Numbered from the stretch's first letter, positions 16,808 through 26,792 are shown. The stretch is 64,000 nt of DNA from Methyloversatilis thermotolerans (GCF_000372885.1 NZ_KB889967.1:186001-250000); one strand, 5' to 3'. Numbers and translations: made by a program. Notes: generated from the letters alone by a model not told the origin.

Positions 16808-17548
16808 ATGGATCGCGTGATCTATACCGCCATGACCGGGGCCAAGTGGACGATGGAACGCCAGGCGTCCGTCGCCCACAATCTGGCCAATGCATCGACC
16901 ACCGGTTATCGCGCCGAGGAGCACAGATTGCGTGCGGTGCAGGTCCAGACCGAGGCATTTCCTTCGCGCGCATTCGTCGTCGACGCAAGTGTGCGCAATG
17001 ACTTCACTCCTGGGCCCTTGCAGCAGACCGGGCGGCCGTTCGACATGGCGATACAGGGCAAGGGCTGGTTTGCGCTGGCCATGCCGGATGGCAGCGAGGC
17101 CTACACGCGCAACGGCCATTTCGGCATCAGTCCCACCGGGATTCTGCAAAATCACGAAGGCATCCCGGTGCAGGGCGAGAACGGTCCCATCACCATTCCG
17201 CCGGACACGGAAATCACGATAGGTTCCGATGGCACCGTCTCGACCGTGCAGCGGACCGGCGGGGTCAACCAGGTCAATCCTGTCGGGCGGATCAAACTCG
17301 TGGATCCCGCTGAGAACACCATGAAGCGAGGTGACGACGGGTACTTCCGGCTTGCAGCCGGGGGCCAGTCGCCGGTGGCACAGAACGTGCGGGTCGCGGG
17401 TGGCTACCTGGAAGGCAGCAACGTGAATGTGGTGGATCAGGTGGTGGCGATGATTTCCCTGTCGCGCCAGTTCGAGATGCAGACGCGCGTGCTCACCACT
17501 GCAGAGCGCAACGATCAGACAGCTTCGCAGCTGCTGACCAACCGATAA
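16808..17548 (+). CDS. flgF: Flagellar proximal rod protein FlgF
   Basis: Rod protein of 246 residues. It begins [20 protein letters not shown] with the [18 protein letters not shown] segment. The central domain includes [17 protein letters not shown], and the C-terminus has the [20 protein letters not shown] segment. Length and order (between flgE and flgG) identify it as FlgF rather than FlgG. It follows flgE after 19 bases. Confidence 0.96.
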   Translation: MDRVIYTAMTGAKWTMERQASVAHNLANASTTGYRAEEHRLRAVQVQTEAFPSRAFVVDASVRNDFTPGPLQQTGRPFDMAIQGKGWFALAMPDGSEAYTRNGHFGISPTGILQNHEGIPVQGENGPITIPPDTEITIGSDGTVSTVQRTGGVNQVNPVGRIKLVDPAENTMKRGDDGYFRLAAGGQSPVAQNVRVAGGYLEGSNVNVVDQVVAMISLSRQFEMQTRVLTTAERNDQTASQLLTNR

Positions 17549-17562
17549 CCGGAGTAGACGCA

Positions 17563-18345
17563 ATGATCCGTTCGCTGTGGATTGCCCGCACCGGCATGGA
17601 TGCACACCAGACCAATCTGGATGTCATCACGAACAACCTCGCCAACGTCAGTACCAACGGCTTCAAGCGCGCTCGGGCGGTGTTCGAGGACATGCTCTAT
17701 CAGACGCTGCGTCAGCCGGGTGCGCAGAATACCCAGCAGAACGTCATTCCTTCGGGCCTGCAGATCGGCACCGGCGTGCGTCCGGTCGCGACCGAGCGCA
17801 TCCACACCCAGGGCAATATCCAGCAGACCGGCGGCACGCTGGACATTGCAGTACAGGGCGAGGGCTTTTTCCAGATACAGATGCCGGATGGCACTCTGGC
17901 CTATACGCGTGATGGCGCCTTCCAGAAGGACGCTCAGGGCGTCGTGGTCACTGCCAGCGGCTTTCCTCTGCAGCCCGCAATCACCATTCCGCAGGACGCG
18001 GTGTCGGTCACCATAGGACGCGACGGTGTGGTGAGCGTTCTGCAGGCGGGACAGACCGCGCCGACCCAGATCGGCCAGATCCAGCTGGCCACCTTCGTCA
18101 ATACTGGCGGCCTGCAGAGCATGGGCGAGAATCTTTTCGTCGAGACGGCGTCAAGCGGTGTTGCCACGCCGAATGTGCCGGGTACCAATGGTGCCGGTCT
18201 GCTCAACCAGGGCTTTGTCGAGACGTCGAACGTGAACGTGGTCGAGGAACTGGTGGCCATGATCCAGACCCAGCGCGCCTACGAGATCAATTCGCGCGCC
18301 ATCCAGACGTCCGACCAGATGCTGGGTCGCCTGACCCAACTGTAG
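17563..18345 (+). CDS. flgG: Flagellar distal rod protein FlgG
   Basis: Distal rod protein; 260 residues is the standard FlgG length. It shows [20 protein letters not shown], then [20 protein letters not shown], the FlgG-specific [10 protein letters not shown] region, and the C-terminal [35 protein letters not shown]. It lies 14 bases after flgF and 31 before flgH. Confidence 0.97.
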   Translation: MIRSLWIARTGMDAHQTNLDVITNNLANVSTNGFKRARAVFEDMLYQTLRQPGAQNTQQNVIPSGLQIGTGVRPVATERIHTQGNIQQTGGTLDIAVQGEGFFQIQMPDGTLAYTRDGAFQKDAQGVVVTASGFPLQPAITIPQDAVSVTIGRDGVVSVLQAGQTAPTQIGQIQLATFVNTGGLQSMGENLFVETASSGVATPNVPGTNGAGLLNQGFVETSNVNVVEELVAMIQTQRAYEINSRAIQTSDQMLGRLTQL

Positions 18346-18376
18346 TAAGCGGACGAGCCGCCCGGAGGTCCGACAC

Positions 18377-19075
18377 ATGAATACACAACAGATCCGATTT
18401 GCCGCCCGCTGCGCAGGATTTGCCACTGTGCTGCTGATGGCGGCACTGCTTGCCGGTTGCGTCACGACCACGCCGCCGACCGCGGTGCACCAACCGATGA
18501 CCGTCCGGCCGGAGGCGCGTCCTCAGTATCAGACCAATGCCGGCGCGATCTACCAGCCCGGGGCGGTGCGTCCGCTGTTCGAGGACAGGCGTGCGCGCAT
18601 GGTGGGCGACACCTTGGTCATCAATATTTCCGAACGCACGCAGGCGGCGAAGAAGGCGTCCAGTTCGGCCGACCGTACTCAGGAAGTGGACACCACCGTA
18701 TCGCGCATCGCCGGCCTGCCGCTGAAGAGCATGCAAGGTTCAACGCTGCAGGCCGAAGGTTCGAACGTGTTCGCCGGCAAGGGCGCTTCATCGGCGGACA
18801 ACAACTTCACCGGCACCATCACCACCACCGTGATCGAGGTGCTGCCGAACGGGAATCTGCTGGTGTCGGGCGAGAAGAAGGTCGCGATCAACCAGGGCGA
18901 CGAGTTCATCCGGTTTTCCGGCGTCGTGAACCCCACCCAGATCACCGCATCCAACACGGTGCAGTCGACCCAGGTCGCGGATGCGCGTATCGAGTACCGG
19001 GCCAGCGGTTATATCGACGAGGCGCAGGTGATGGGCTGGCTCGGTCGCTTCTTCCTGAATTTCCTGCCGCTTTGA
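18377..19075 (+). CDS. flgH: Flagellar L-ring lipoprotein FlgH
   Basis: FlgH forms the L ring in the outer membrane. The 232-residue precursor has a basic start, a hydrophobic stretch and the lipobox LLAGC (Cys at residue 28), consistent with lipidation. Conserved FlgH parts are [40 protein letters not shown] and, near the end, [20 protein letters not shown] with the terminal [13 protein letters not shown]. Its neighbour flgI encodes the P ring. Confidence 0.97.
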   Translation: MNTQQIRFAARCAGFATVLLMAALLAGCVTTTPPTAVHQPMTVRPEARPQYQTNAGAIYQPGAVRPLFEDRRARMVGDTLVINISERTQAAKKASSSADRTQEVDTTVSRIAGLPLKSMQGSTLQAEGSNVFAGKGASSADNNFTGTITTTVIEVLPNGNLLVSGEKKVAINQGDEFIRFSGVVNPTQITASNTVQSTQVADARIEYRASGYIDEAQVMGWLGRFFLNFLPL

Positions 19076-19187
19076 TGTTGCGTTGTATCCGGGGAGGAGG
19101 ACTTTTCCACCCTTATTCCGGATATGGATCGCCGCATCGCGAGCGTATAAACGAAGCGTTGACCTGCGCCCTGGAAGGCGGAAAGAC

Positions 19188-20285
19188 ATGAAGCGCATCC
19201 TCTCCATACTGTTGCCCGCCCTGTTACTGGCTACGCCGGTATGGGCAGAGCGGATCAAGGATCTCGCGACCCTGGCGGGCGTGCGCAACAACCAGTTGGT
19301 GGGCTATGGCCTGGTCGTCGGCCTGGATGGCTCCGGTGACCAGACCACGCAGACACCCTTCACCGTGCAGAGCGTGATCAATATGCTCGGCAATATGGGC
19401 GTCACCCTTCCGCCGGGCCAGAACCTGCAGTTGAAGAACGTCGCGGCGGTGATGGTGACGGCAAATCTTCCGGCATTCGCACGCCCGGGACAGGCGATCG
19501 ACGTTACCGTTTCGTCCATGGGCAACGCCAAGAGTCTGCGCGGCGGTACGCTCGTCATGACGCCGCTCAAGGGCGCGGATGGCCAGGTCTATGGCGTCGC
19601 TCAGGGCAATGTGGTGGTGGGGGGCGCCGGTGCTTCGGCCGGAGGTTCATCGGTCACGATCAATCATCTGTCGGTCGGTCGAATTGCCGGCGGCGCGACG
19701 GTAGAGCGCGAGGTGCCCACTGTCATCGGCGAGAGCGGTGTCCTGCATCTGGAAACCCACACCTCGGACTACGGCACGACACAGCGCATGGTCGACGCGA
19801 TCAATGCCGGCATGGGACCGGGTACGGCATCGGCGGTGGATGCCCGGCGCATCGAGTTGCGCGCGCCGACCGACCCGAATCTGCGCGTAGCTTTCATGAG
19901 CCGGCTCGAAAATCTCGACGTTACGCCGGCGCAGCAGGCCGCCAAGGTGATCGTGAATTCGCGCACCGGTTCGGTGGTGATGAATCAGGCCGTGACCCTG
20001 GATACCTGTGCTGTGGCCCATGGCAATCTGTCGGTGACGGTCAGTTCGGAACCGGTCATCAGTCAGCCGCCTCCCTTGTCCGGTGGTCAGACCGCGGTGG
20101 CGGCGCGCAACCAGATCGACGTGAAGCAGGAAGGCGGCGCGCTGCTGAACGTGCCAAAGGGGGCCAGCCTGGCCGACGTGGTGAAGGCATTGAACGCGCT
20201 GGGCGCCAATCCGCAGGATCTCATCATCATCCTGCAGGCCATGAAGGCGGCGGGCGCGCTGCGCGCCGAACTGGAAATCATCTGA
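19188..20285 (+). CDS. flgI: Flagellar P-ring protein FlgI
   Basis: FlgI forms the periplasmic P ring around the rod. The mature part starts after a Sec signal ([20 protein letters not shown], cleavage before ERIKD). Conserved stretches follow: [37 protein letters not shown] and, near the end, [20 protein letters not shown]. The 365-residue length is typical. The ATG at 19188 is chosen because it begins the signal peptide; the frame is open 105 bases further 5' without protein character. FlgA, its assembly chaperone, is encoded divergently upstream of flgB. Confidence 0.97.
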   Translation: MKRILSILLPALLLATPVWAERIKDLATLAGVRNNQLVGYGLVVGLDGSGDQTTQTPFTVQSVINMLGNMGVTLPPGQNLQLKNVAAVMVTANLPAFARPGQAIDVTVSSMGNAKSLRGGTLVMTPLKGADGQVYGVAQGNVVVGGAGASAGGSSVTINHLSVGRIAGGATVEREVPTVIGESGVLHLETHTSDYGTTQRMVDAINAGMGPGTASAVDARRIELRAPTDPNLRVAFMSRLENLDVTPAQQAAKVIVNSRTGSVVMNQAVTLDTCAVAHGNLSVTVSSEPVISQPPPLSGGQTAVAARNQIDVKQEGGALLNVPKGASLADVVKALNALGANPQDLIIILQAMKAAGALRAELEII

Positions 20286-20286
20286 C

Positions 20287-21255
20287 GTGGAAAACAGCGC
20301 GCTCACCGCTCTGGCGTCGGATGTGAAGGGCCTGGACGCGCTGCGCCGCGCCGCGCGCGACAATTCGCCCGAGGCACTGAAGGAGGCGGCAAAGCAGTTC
20401 GAGGCCATGTTCCTGCAGGTGGTGATCAAGTCCATGCGCGAGGCATCGTCCTTTGGCGGTGAGGATCTGTTCGGCGGCCAGGAAGGCAAGATGTACCAGG
20501 ACATGCTGGACAAGCAGTGGGCCCAGGTGATCGCCGAAGGAGGCGGCACAGGTCTGTCCAGGGTGCTCGAACGCCAGTTGTCGGCCAACGCACGCAGTGC
20601 CGACACCACGTTCACGCCGGAACTCAAGCCCTTGTCGGACGTACCCGTGTTCCAGGGCGCGAGCCGCTGGCCGGCGGCAGACTCTGCCGGCAAGCGGCAG
20701 TCTCTGCAGTCCTCCGCTTCCGGCATTGCCGATCTCGATGCCGCGCTGTCCGCGATATCGCCGTCGCCGGGGCGAGATGTGCCCGAGTATGCGCGGGCCT
20801 TCGTCGAGCGGGTATGGCCGGCTGCCGTGTCGGCCAGTCGCGAAACCGGCATTCCGGCGCGCTTCCTGGTGGCGCAGGCCGCGCTGGAGACCGGCTGGGG
20901 CCGCTCCGAACTGACCGCAGCGGACGGTACGCCCAGCCGCAATCTTTTCAACATCAAGACCGGCGGAAACTGGTCAGGTGGCAGCGTGACGGTCGCGGCG
21001 AGCGAGTATATCGACGGTCGTTGGGTGAAACAGACCGATGCCTTCCGCAGCTATGGCTCGTACGAAGAGAGCTTCGCCGATTATGCGCGGCTGCTGAAGA
21101 GCCAGCCGCGCTATCAGGGTGTGCTCGGAACGCAGGATGCGGGAAGCTTCGCCCGCGGACTGCAGCAGGCCGGCTATGCCACCGATCCCGCCTATGCGGA
21201 CAAGCTCCAGCGCATCATCAACGGCCCCATGCTGCGGGCTGCCCTGTCAGGGTGA
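20287..21255 (+). CDS. flgJ: FlgJ: rod-capping protein fused to peptidoglycan glucosaminidase
   Basis: The bifunctional FlgJ of beta/gamma-proteobacteria: the N-terminal half caps the rod during assembly, the C-terminal half cuts peptidoglycan so the rod can pass. The 322-residue protein shows EAAKQFEAMFLQVVIKSMRE (about 35-55) in the rod-binding half, a Ser/Ala linker (about 135-165) and the glucosaminidase domain, with FLVAQAALETGWGRSEL holding the probable catalytic glutamate and NLFNIKTGGNWSG. Start GTG at 20287, one base after the flgI stop. Its 3' end overlaps the convergent minus-strand gene by nine bases. Confidence 0.95.
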   Translation: MENSALTALASDVKGLDALRRAARDNSPEALKEAAKQFEAMFLQVVIKSMREASSFGGEDLFGGQEGKMYQDMLDKQWAQVIAEGGGTGLSRVLERQLSANARSADTTFTPELKPLSDVPVFQGASRWPAADSAGKRQSLQSSASGIADLDAALSAISPSPGRDVPEYARAFVERVWPAAVSASRETGIPARFLVAQAALETGWGRSELTAADGTPSRNLFNIKTGGNWSGGSVTVAASEYIDGRWVKQTDAFRSYGSYEESFADYARLLKSQPRYQGVLGTQDAGSFARGLQQAGYATDPAYADKLQRIINGPMLRAALSG

Positions 21256-21765
21256 TTGTCTGCGGTCATCGGGCAACAGTTCGAGAAAGCGTGCGCGGAT
21301 GGCGCGCGCCTGCGCATGTGCGCCGGCGTCGCGCAGCACCTGCTCGCAAAGAGCCAGGGCGCGCAGCAGGCTTGTTTCGTCCGTGGCCTGCCGCAGCGCG
21401 GGAAGCAGAGTGTCGGTGCGCCCGCGCAGCGCGCGTTCCATGCTTTCCAGCAGGTAGAGGCGCGCAAGCGCGACCGACCGGCGTGAAGGACCGGGCGTCG
21501 GCCGATCAATATCCAGCAGGCCGTTGTTGAGCAACGCCGCCAAGGCCGCGCGCACCGTCTCGTCCTTGTCGCGGGGATAGCCCAGACCGGCAGACAGGGC
21601 GGCAATATCCTGCCGCCCGTCGGCCAGGATGAGCAGGCGACGCTCAAGGACACTCAGGCCGAGTCGCCTGTTCGCAATTTCAGTTCGTCCGGCCTCGGTC
21701 TTGAAAGGGCGCGCGGATGCGGAAAATGTCTGGACTATCGGTTCGGACGGGCTGCGGGAGGACAT
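21247..21765 (-). CDS. Uncharacterised small protein with winged-helix-like N-terminus
   Basis: A 172-residue soluble protein I cannot assign to a named family. After an unstructured 30-residue start, residues about 33-90 (LGLSVLERRLLILADGRQDI, then AALSAGLGY and VRAALAALLNNGLLDI) have the rhythm of a winged helix seen in several poorly characterised proteobacterial proteins. The rest is alpha-helical, possibly TPR-like (ARLYLLESMERALRG, LLRALALCEQVLRDAGAHAQ). It is encoded on the strand opposite the flagellar operon, between flgJ and flgK, overlapping the flgJ end by nine bases. It may be a regulator or adaptor; that is inference from fold impression and position. Confidence 0.6.
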   Translation of the reverse strand: MSSRSPSEPIVQTFSASARPFKTEAGRTEIANRRLGLSVLERRLLILADGRQDIAALSAGLGYPRDKDETVRAALAALLNNGLLDIDRPTPGPSRRSVALARLYLLESMERALRGRTDTLLPALRQATDETSLLRALALCEQVLRDAGAHAQARAIRARFLELLPDDRRQSP

Positions 21766-21810
21766 CCGCCGGAACCCTATCAGCGCAATGTGACGCGAGC
21801 GCTACGCGTA

Positions 21811-21826
21811 TGGCACGGCTTTCGCT
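21811..21826 (+). promoter_or_regulatory. Candidate sigma-54 promoter of flgK-flgL
   Basis: TGGCACG-GCTT-TCGCT: GG at 21812-21813 and GC at 21824-21825 are exactly 10 bases apart, and the sequence fits TGGCACG-N4-TTGCW with one mismatch. Transcription would start near 21837, leaving a 28-base leader before the flgK ATG at 21865. No TAAA-type sigma-28 element is visible here. Confidence 0.65.
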
Positions 21827-21864
21827 TTTAGCCTCTCAACAGCATAGCTGGCGAGAACGCTTCC

Positions 21865-23811
21865 ATGGGTGCCCAACTTTTCAATATCGGTCTGACCGGC
21901 CTGAACGTGGCTCAGGCTGCGCTCGTGACCACCGGCCACAACATCACCAACGCATCGACTGCCGGATATACCCGGCAGCAGGTGATCATCGGTACGAATG
22001 ACGCACAGTATTCCGGCGTCGGCTATTTCGGACAGGGTGCGCGGGTCGAAACGGTCCGGCGCATCTACAGTGAATTCATGAATGCGCAGGTACTCGAGGC
22101 GCAGACCCAGGTGTCGGAGTACACGGTCTATGCCGACCGGATCGGCGCGCTTGACGATCTGCTGGCCGATTCGGACGCGGGCATGTCTTCGGCCATGACC
22201 GCATTCTTCGATGCGGTACAGAGCCTGTCCTCGTCGCCGACCTCGCTCGCTTCCCGTCAGGCCGTGATTTCGGCCGCTCAGGCGATGACCGCGCGCTTCA
22301 ATGCGCTTGACCAGCAGATCGAGCAGATCCGCAGCGGCCTGAACAGCGAGATTTCCGGTGCGGTCGACCAGATCAATCAATTGTCGACGCAGATTGCGAA
22401 GCTCAACGAGCAGATATCGGTCGCGCAATCGATTTCCGGCCCCAACCGCCTGGCCAACGACATGCTGGACGCGCGCGACCGGCTGATCGGCGAACTCAAC
22501 GACATTGTGCGCGTCACGAAGCTCGAACAGAGTGACGGCTCGATCAATATCTTCATTGGCAACGGCCAGCCGCTGGTGGTGGGGGCCAGTTCGTTCTCGC
22601 TTGCGGCCGAACCTTCGATCGAAGATCCCAGCCGGATGGAGGTGACCTACACAGCGCCGGGCGGCGCCGTACTGAGGCTGCAGGAAAGCACGCTGACCGG
22701 CGGTACGCTGGGCGGTCTGCTTGCCTTCCGCCGCGAGACGCTTGACGAGGCGCAGAACGCACTCGGTCGCGTGGCGATCGGGCTGGCGGAGCAGTTCAAC
22801 GACCAGCATGCACTCGGGCAGGACCTCAATGGCGCCCTGGGTACGCAGTTCTTCGGTTCGATCTCGGGTACGGCGCTTGCCGCAAGCACCAACGACACCG
22901 TCGCCAATGCGGCTGTCAACGTGACGATCACCGATTCGTCGCAACTGACCACCAGCGACTACCGTCTGAGTTTCGACGGTACGAACTACACCCTGGTGCG
23001 ACTTTCCGACAACCAGAGCTGGACGGCCGCGACGCTGGGCGGACTGCCGCCGGCCGGCAGTCCGCAGGGTTTCTCGCTCGACTCCGGTGCGACGACCCTG
23101 GCAGCCGGCGACAGCTTCCTCATCCAGCCCACGCGCAAGGGCGCGTCGAGCATACAGACGGTGCTGACCGATCCGCGCATGATCGCGGTTGCCCAGCCGA
23201 TCTCGACTTCGACGCCGCTGACCAACACCGGTACCGGCGCGATTTCGGCCGGTACCGTCACTTCCACCACCGGCCTGCCGCTGGGCGGTCCGATCACGCT
23301 TACCTTCGACGCAGCCACCAATACCTTTGTCGTGACCGGCGGTCCGGGCGGCACGCTGGCTTATGACCCCAGCACCGAGTCGGCCGGCAAGTCCTTCACC
23401 TTCGCGGGTCAGGGCGGCTTCACCTTCGAGCTGTCCGGGGTGCCGCGCAATGGCGACACCTTCACGATACAAGCCAATGCAAGTGGCAGCGGCGACAACC
23501 GGAACATACTCGCGCTGGCTTCGCTGCAGAGCGATACCGCCACCATGGCCAATGGCACGACCGGATTCCAGGGCGCTTATGCGCAGATGGTTTCTGCCGT
23601 AGGTTCCAAGGCACGCGAGGTGAATGCCAACCTCGATGCACAGACGGTGGTGCTGGAGCGCGTGACCGAATCGCAGCAGTCGCTGTCCGGCGTCAATCTC
23701 GACGAAGAGGCGGCAAACCTGCTGCGCTATCAACAGGCCTACCTGGCCTGCGGCCGCATGATAGACATCGCCAGCAAGCTGTTCGATACCGTGCTGCAGC
23801 TCGGTAACTGA
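21865..23811 (+). CDS. flgK: Hook-filament junction protein FlgK (HAP1)
   Basis: FlgK joins hook and filament and is exported with the chaperone FlgN. The 648-residue protein has conserved ends: FNIGLTGLNVAQAALVTTGH, NITNASTAGYTRQQVIIGTN at the start, and GVNLDEEAANLLRYQQAYLA at the C-terminus followed by an amphipathic helix. The centre (about 300-560) is a Thr/Gly/Ala-rich variable surface domain, larger than in enteric FlgK (about 550 residues). It is separated from flgJ by a minus-strand gene and has its own candidate promoter. flgL follows after 11 bases. Confidence 0.96.
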   Translation: MGAQLFNIGLTGLNVAQAALVTTGHNITNASTAGYTRQQVIIGTNDAQYSGVGYFGQGARVETVRRIYSEFMNAQVLEAQTQVSEYTVYADRIGALDDLLADSDAGMSSAMTAFFDAVQSLSSSPTSLASRQAVISAAQAMTARFNALDQQIEQIRSGLNSEISGAVDQINQLSTQIAKLNEQISVAQSISGPNRLANDMLDARDRLIGELNDIVRVTKLEQSDGSINIFIGNGQPLVVGASSFSLAAEPSIEDPSRMEVTYTAPGGAVLRLQESTLTGGTLGGLLAFRRETLDEAQNALGRVAIGLAEQFNDQHALGQDLNGALGTQFFGSISGTALAASTNDTVANAAVNVTITDSSQLTTSDYRLSFDGTNYTLVRLSDNQSWTAATLGGLPPAGSPQGFSLDSGATTLAAGDSFLIQPTRKGASSIQTVLTDPRMIAVAQPISTSTPLTNTGTGAISAGTVTSTTGLPLGGPITLTFDAATNTFVVTGGPGGTLAYDPSTESAGKSFTFAGQGGFTFELSGVPRNGDTFTIQANASGSGDNRNILALASLQSDTATMANGTTGFQGAYAQMVSAVGSKAREVNANLDAQTVVLERVTESQQSLSGVNLDEEAANLLRYQQAYLACGRMIDIASKLFDTVLQLGN

Positions 23812-23822
23812 GGAGAGGACTG

Positions 23823-25115
23823 ATGCGCATATCGACCAACACTGTCTATGCGGCCGGCACTTCCGGCCTGCTGCGCCAGAGCTCGGATCTGTTCCGGCTG
23901 CAGCAACAGCTGTCCACTGGCCGGCGCGTGCTTGCGCCGTCGGATGATCCGGTCGCGTCGTCGCGCGCACTCGAGATCGAACAATCCCAGGCGATCAACA
24001 CGCAGTACGGAGTGAATCGCCGAGATGCCAGCAGTGCGCTGGGGTTTGCCGAGGCTCAGTTGACCACGGCGGGCGACATTCTTGCCGCCGCGCGGGAGCG
24101 CATCGTGCAGGCTGGCAATGCGCCATTGTCGGACGCGGACCGCAAGGCAGTGGCCAATGATCTGCGGGCCATGTATTCGGAAATGATGGGCATCGCGAAT
24201 TCGCGGGATGCCTTCGGCGACTATCTGTTCTCGGGCTACAAGAGCACCACGCAACCGTTCTCCGGATCGGTCGAGGCCGGGGCGAGCTATTTCGGCGACG
24301 ACGGCCAGCGCATGTCGCGCATCGGCTCAAACCGCGAAATCCCGATCAGCGACCCGGGCAGCGACATCTTCATGCGCGTGCCCGAGGGCAACGGCCGCTT
24401 CACCCTCACGCCCAATGCCGCCAACACGGGCACGGCGGTGATCGATGCGGGGCGCGTGGACGATGTGTCGACCTGGCTGGATCCGGCCAATTCCGGCAAC
24501 TTCGAAGTGGTGTTCGCCTATGACAGTGCGACCAAGACCACCACCTACGACATCATCGACAACGGCAGTGGCAATTCCCTGCTGACCGGCGCCGCGCCGG
24601 GCGCCGCGCCCTATCCGCGTACCTGGGTGGAAGGTGAGCCGATCAAGCTGGTGTCCCAGGGCGCCGAACCCGCGTTCGACTTCGGCGTGAGCTTCGAGGT
24701 AACCGGCGCGCCGGCCACCGGCGACCGCATCGCCCTTCAGGCGTCGCAATCGCAAAGCGTGTTCGATACGCTGGGCGACATCATCCTCGCGCTCGAGCAG
24801 ACTGGCACCGATACGCCGGCCGACAGCGCGAAACTGCAGAATGCGGTGGTGTCCGCGCTGACCAATATCGACCAGGCACAGGAAACCCTGCTCACCGCCC
24901 GTTCGCGCATAGGCTCGCGCGGTGCCGAGATCGATGCGCTCAACTCGCTCGGCGAGCAGGTCGATATCCATTACGAGTCGACGCTGTCAGACCTGCGCGA
25001 CCTCAACTACACGCAGGCCATCAGCCAGCTCACGCAGCAACTGAGCTATTTCGAAGCCGCGCAGCAGTCCTTCATGAAAGTGTCCGGGCTGTCGCTGTTC
25101 AATTACCTGAGCTGA
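23823..25115 (+). CDS. flgL: Hook-filament junction protein FlgL (HAP3)
   Basis: FlgL is the second junction protein, between FlgK and flagellin. The N-terminus MRISTNTVYAAGTSGLLRQS and QQLSTGRRVLAPSDDPVASS are flagellin-like and characteristic. The C-terminus (LTARSRIGSRGAEIDALNSL, then DLRDLNYTQAISQLTQQLSY) matches the flagellin/FlgL D0-D1 helix. At 430 residues it is longer than enteric FlgL (about 317), the extra length being in the variable middle (about 160-300). GAGGAGAGG-like purine-rich sequence precedes the ATG. Confidence 0.95.
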   Translation: MRISTNTVYAAGTSGLLRQSSDLFRLQQQLSTGRRVLAPSDDPVASSRALEIEQSQAINTQYGVNRRDASSALGFAEAQLTTAGDILAAARERIVQAGNAPLSDADRKAVANDLRAMYSEMMGIANSRDAFGDYLFSGYKSTTQPFSGSVEAGASYFGDDGQRMSRIGSNREIPISDPGSDIFMRVPEGNGRFTLTPNAANTGTAVIDAGRVDDVSTWLDPANSGNFEVVFAYDSATKTTTYDIIDNGSGNSLLTGAAPGAAPYPRTWVEGEPIKLVSQGAEPAFDFGVSFEVTGAPATGDRIALQASQSQSVFDTLGDIILALEQTGTDTPADSAKLQNAVVSALTNIDQAQETLLTARSRIGSRGAEIDALNSLGEQVDIHYESTLSDLRDLNYTQAISQLTQQLSYFEAAQQSFMKVSGLSLFNYLS

Positions 25116-25120
25116 ACGCC

Positions 25121-25573
25121 ATGAAGGCTGGAACGTCATTGATGCTGATCGCGGCCGGCACGCTGGCGGCCTGCTCATCGCTCGACCGCACGCTGCCCAG
25201 TTCGGGCAGCGTCATCCCCGACACCCGGCTCAAACTCACGCCGGGCTATACGACGTCGGTCGAGAAGCTGATCTATTTTGCCGGTGCCGCTTACCTCGCC
25301 TACATCGTGCTGGATCCGATGGCGCCGAACTGGAGCATCGAGGAGGCGCAACTGTCCGACGACACGTATTACCTCGGTCTGAAGAAGATGCGCACCCGGG
25401 CCGGCGGCGAGGGCGAGGCTCGCATGGTGTTCCGCCGCCGTGCCGAACAGCTTGCGCGCGCCGGCGGATATGCCGGATACGACATCGTCAGCTACAACGA
25501 GGGCATACAGTCGGAGCTGGTTGCGCAGCGGGTCGGTGAGGGGGTCATCCAGCTCAGGCACGGCACGCGCTGA
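25121..25573 (+). CDS. Uncharacterised lipoprotein
   Basis: A 150-residue precursor with a lipoprotein signal: LMLIAAGTLAACSS contains the lipobox LAAC with Cys at residue 18. The remainder has a short hydrophobic stretch (VEKLIYFAGAAYLAYIVLD) and a basic, Arg-rich second half ([33 protein letters not shown]). I do not recognise a family beyond lipoprotein. It starts five bases after the flgL stop on the same strand and is probably co-transcribed; a flagellar role is unproven. Confidence 0.75.
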   Translation: MKAGTSLMLIAAGTLAACSSLDRTLPSSGSVIPDTRLKLTPGYTTSVEKLIYFAGAAYLAYIVLDPMAPNWSIEEAQLSDDTYYLGLKKMRTRAGGEGEARMVFRRRAEQLARAGGYAGYDIVSYNEGIQSELVAQRVGEGVIQLRHGTR

Positions 25574-25611
25574 GCGCCGGATGAGGCGGCTGCTGCGGTA
25601 CACTCGCGCCG

Positions 25612-26769
25612 ATGCCGCTTCCCTACTGGCGACTGTCCGCCTACTACTTTTTCTATTTCGCCTTCGTCGGCGCTTTTTCGCCTTACTTCGGGCTCTACCT
25701 TTCATCGATCGGCTTTACCGCCGCCGATATCGGCATCGTGATGTCGCTGATGCAGGTGATGCGCATCGTCGCGCCGGGCATGTGGGGTTGGCTGGCCGAC
25801 CGCATCGGCGCACGTACGCCCATCATCCGCTGGGCGGGTGCGGCAAGCCTTGCCGGCTTCCTCATCTTCTTTGCCACCGCCCAGTTCTGGGGGGTGTTCG
25901 TCGCGATGGCGCTCATGTCCTTCTTCTGGAGCGCCTCCTTGCCGCTGGTGGAGGCGCTGACCCTCGAACACCTGAAGTCGCGTGTCGCCCGCTACGGCGC
26001 GATCCGCGTATGGGGCTCGATAGGATTCATCGTCGCCGTGCTGCTTCTCGGGGAAATGCTTGACCGGACCGGCCTGCGCGGCGTGCTGTGGGGCTGCAGC
26101 ACCGTGCTGGCGGGCATCTGCCTGTTCGCCTTCAGCCTGCCGGAGGCGCCGCGCCACGCCGAACGTCCGCCTGCCACGCAGTCGCTGCGCGACATCCTGC
26201 GCCGACGACCGGTGGCCGGTCTGTTCGGCGCCGCCTTCTTCATGAGCTGCGCGCATGGCGCGCTGTACGTGTTCTATTCCATCCATCTCGACGCCAACGG
26301 CTACAGCAAGAGCGCCATCGGCGGCCTGTGGACGCTGGGCGTGGTGGCGGAAATCGGCGTCTTTCTGTGGATGCCGGCCCTGATGCGGCGCTTCTCGCTG
26401 CGCGTCATGCTGCTGGCGGCCCTGATCGCTGCGGTGCTGCGTTTTGCCATGATAGGCTGGCTGGTCGAGTCCCTTTTCTGGCTTCTGGCCGCGCAAGTGC
26501 TGCACGGACTCACTTTCGGCGCTTTCCACGCCAGTTCGGTCGGCGCACTGAACCAGTGGTTCGATGCCCGCCAGCAGGGTCGGGCGCAGGCGCTGTACGG
26601 CAGCGTGTCCTTCGGCGCCGGAGGCATGGTGGGCGGGTTGCTCAGCGGCTGGATGTGGGCGCCACTGGGCGGCGCCTGGGCCTACACCCTCAGTTCGCTG
26701 TTCGCGCTGGCGGGCTGCCTGCTGCTGGCGTGCATGTGGCCGGCCTCGGAACGCGTTGCTGCCGGCTGA
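25612..26769 (+). CDS. MFS transporter, HcaT/MFS_1-like
   Basis: Twelve-helix inner-membrane permease of 385 residues. The start MPLPYWRLSAYYFFYFAFVG and the loop WLADRIGARTPIIRWAG (MFS loop 2-3 motif) place it in the major facilitator superfamily; the tone is that of the HcaT/LacY-like MFS_1 subgroup. The substrate cannot be read from the sequence. It precedes leuC by 56 bases, but a good -10 box in that gap suggests leuC has its own promoter. Confidence 0.88.
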   Translation: MPLPYWRLSAYYFFYFAFVGAFSPYFGLYLSSIGFTAADIGIVMSLMQVMRIVAPGMWGWLADRIGARTPIIRWAGAASLAGFLIFFATAQFWGVFVAMALMSFFWSASLPLVEALTLEHLKSRVARYGAIRVWGSIGFIVAVLLLGEMLDRTGLRGVLWGCSTVLAGICLFAFSLPEAPRHAERPPATQSLRDILRRRPVAGLFGAAFFMSCAHGALYVFYSIHLDANGYSKSAIGGLWTLGVVAEIGVFLWMPALMRRFSLRVMLLAALIAAVLRFAMIGWLVESLFWLLAAQVLHGLTFGAFHASSVGALNQWFDARQQGRAQALYGSVSFGAGGMVGGLLSGWMWAPLGGAWAYTLSSLFALAGCLLLACMWPASERVAAG

Positions 26770-26786
26770 ATGCTGCGCTGCACGGT

Positions 26787-26792
26787 TATAAT
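26787..26792 (+). promoter_or_regulatory. Possible -10 box of the leuCDB promoter
   Basis: A perfect TATAAT lies 34 bases before the leuC ATG in an otherwise GC-rich gap. No TTGACA-like -35 is found at 16-18 bases upstream (GGCTGA there), so the promoter would be weak or activator-dependent. Confidence 0.35.

Noticed and set aside
19083-19187. N-terminal extension of FlgI
   Set aside because: The frame is open but the segment is basic and unconserved and would hide the signal peptide starting at 19188.
21802-23970. 722-codon open frame on the minus strand opposite flgK
   Set aside because: It is a shadow of the GC-rich codon pattern of flgK/flgL; the translation is rich in Arg/Gly/His without motifs, and flgK on the other strand is unambiguous.
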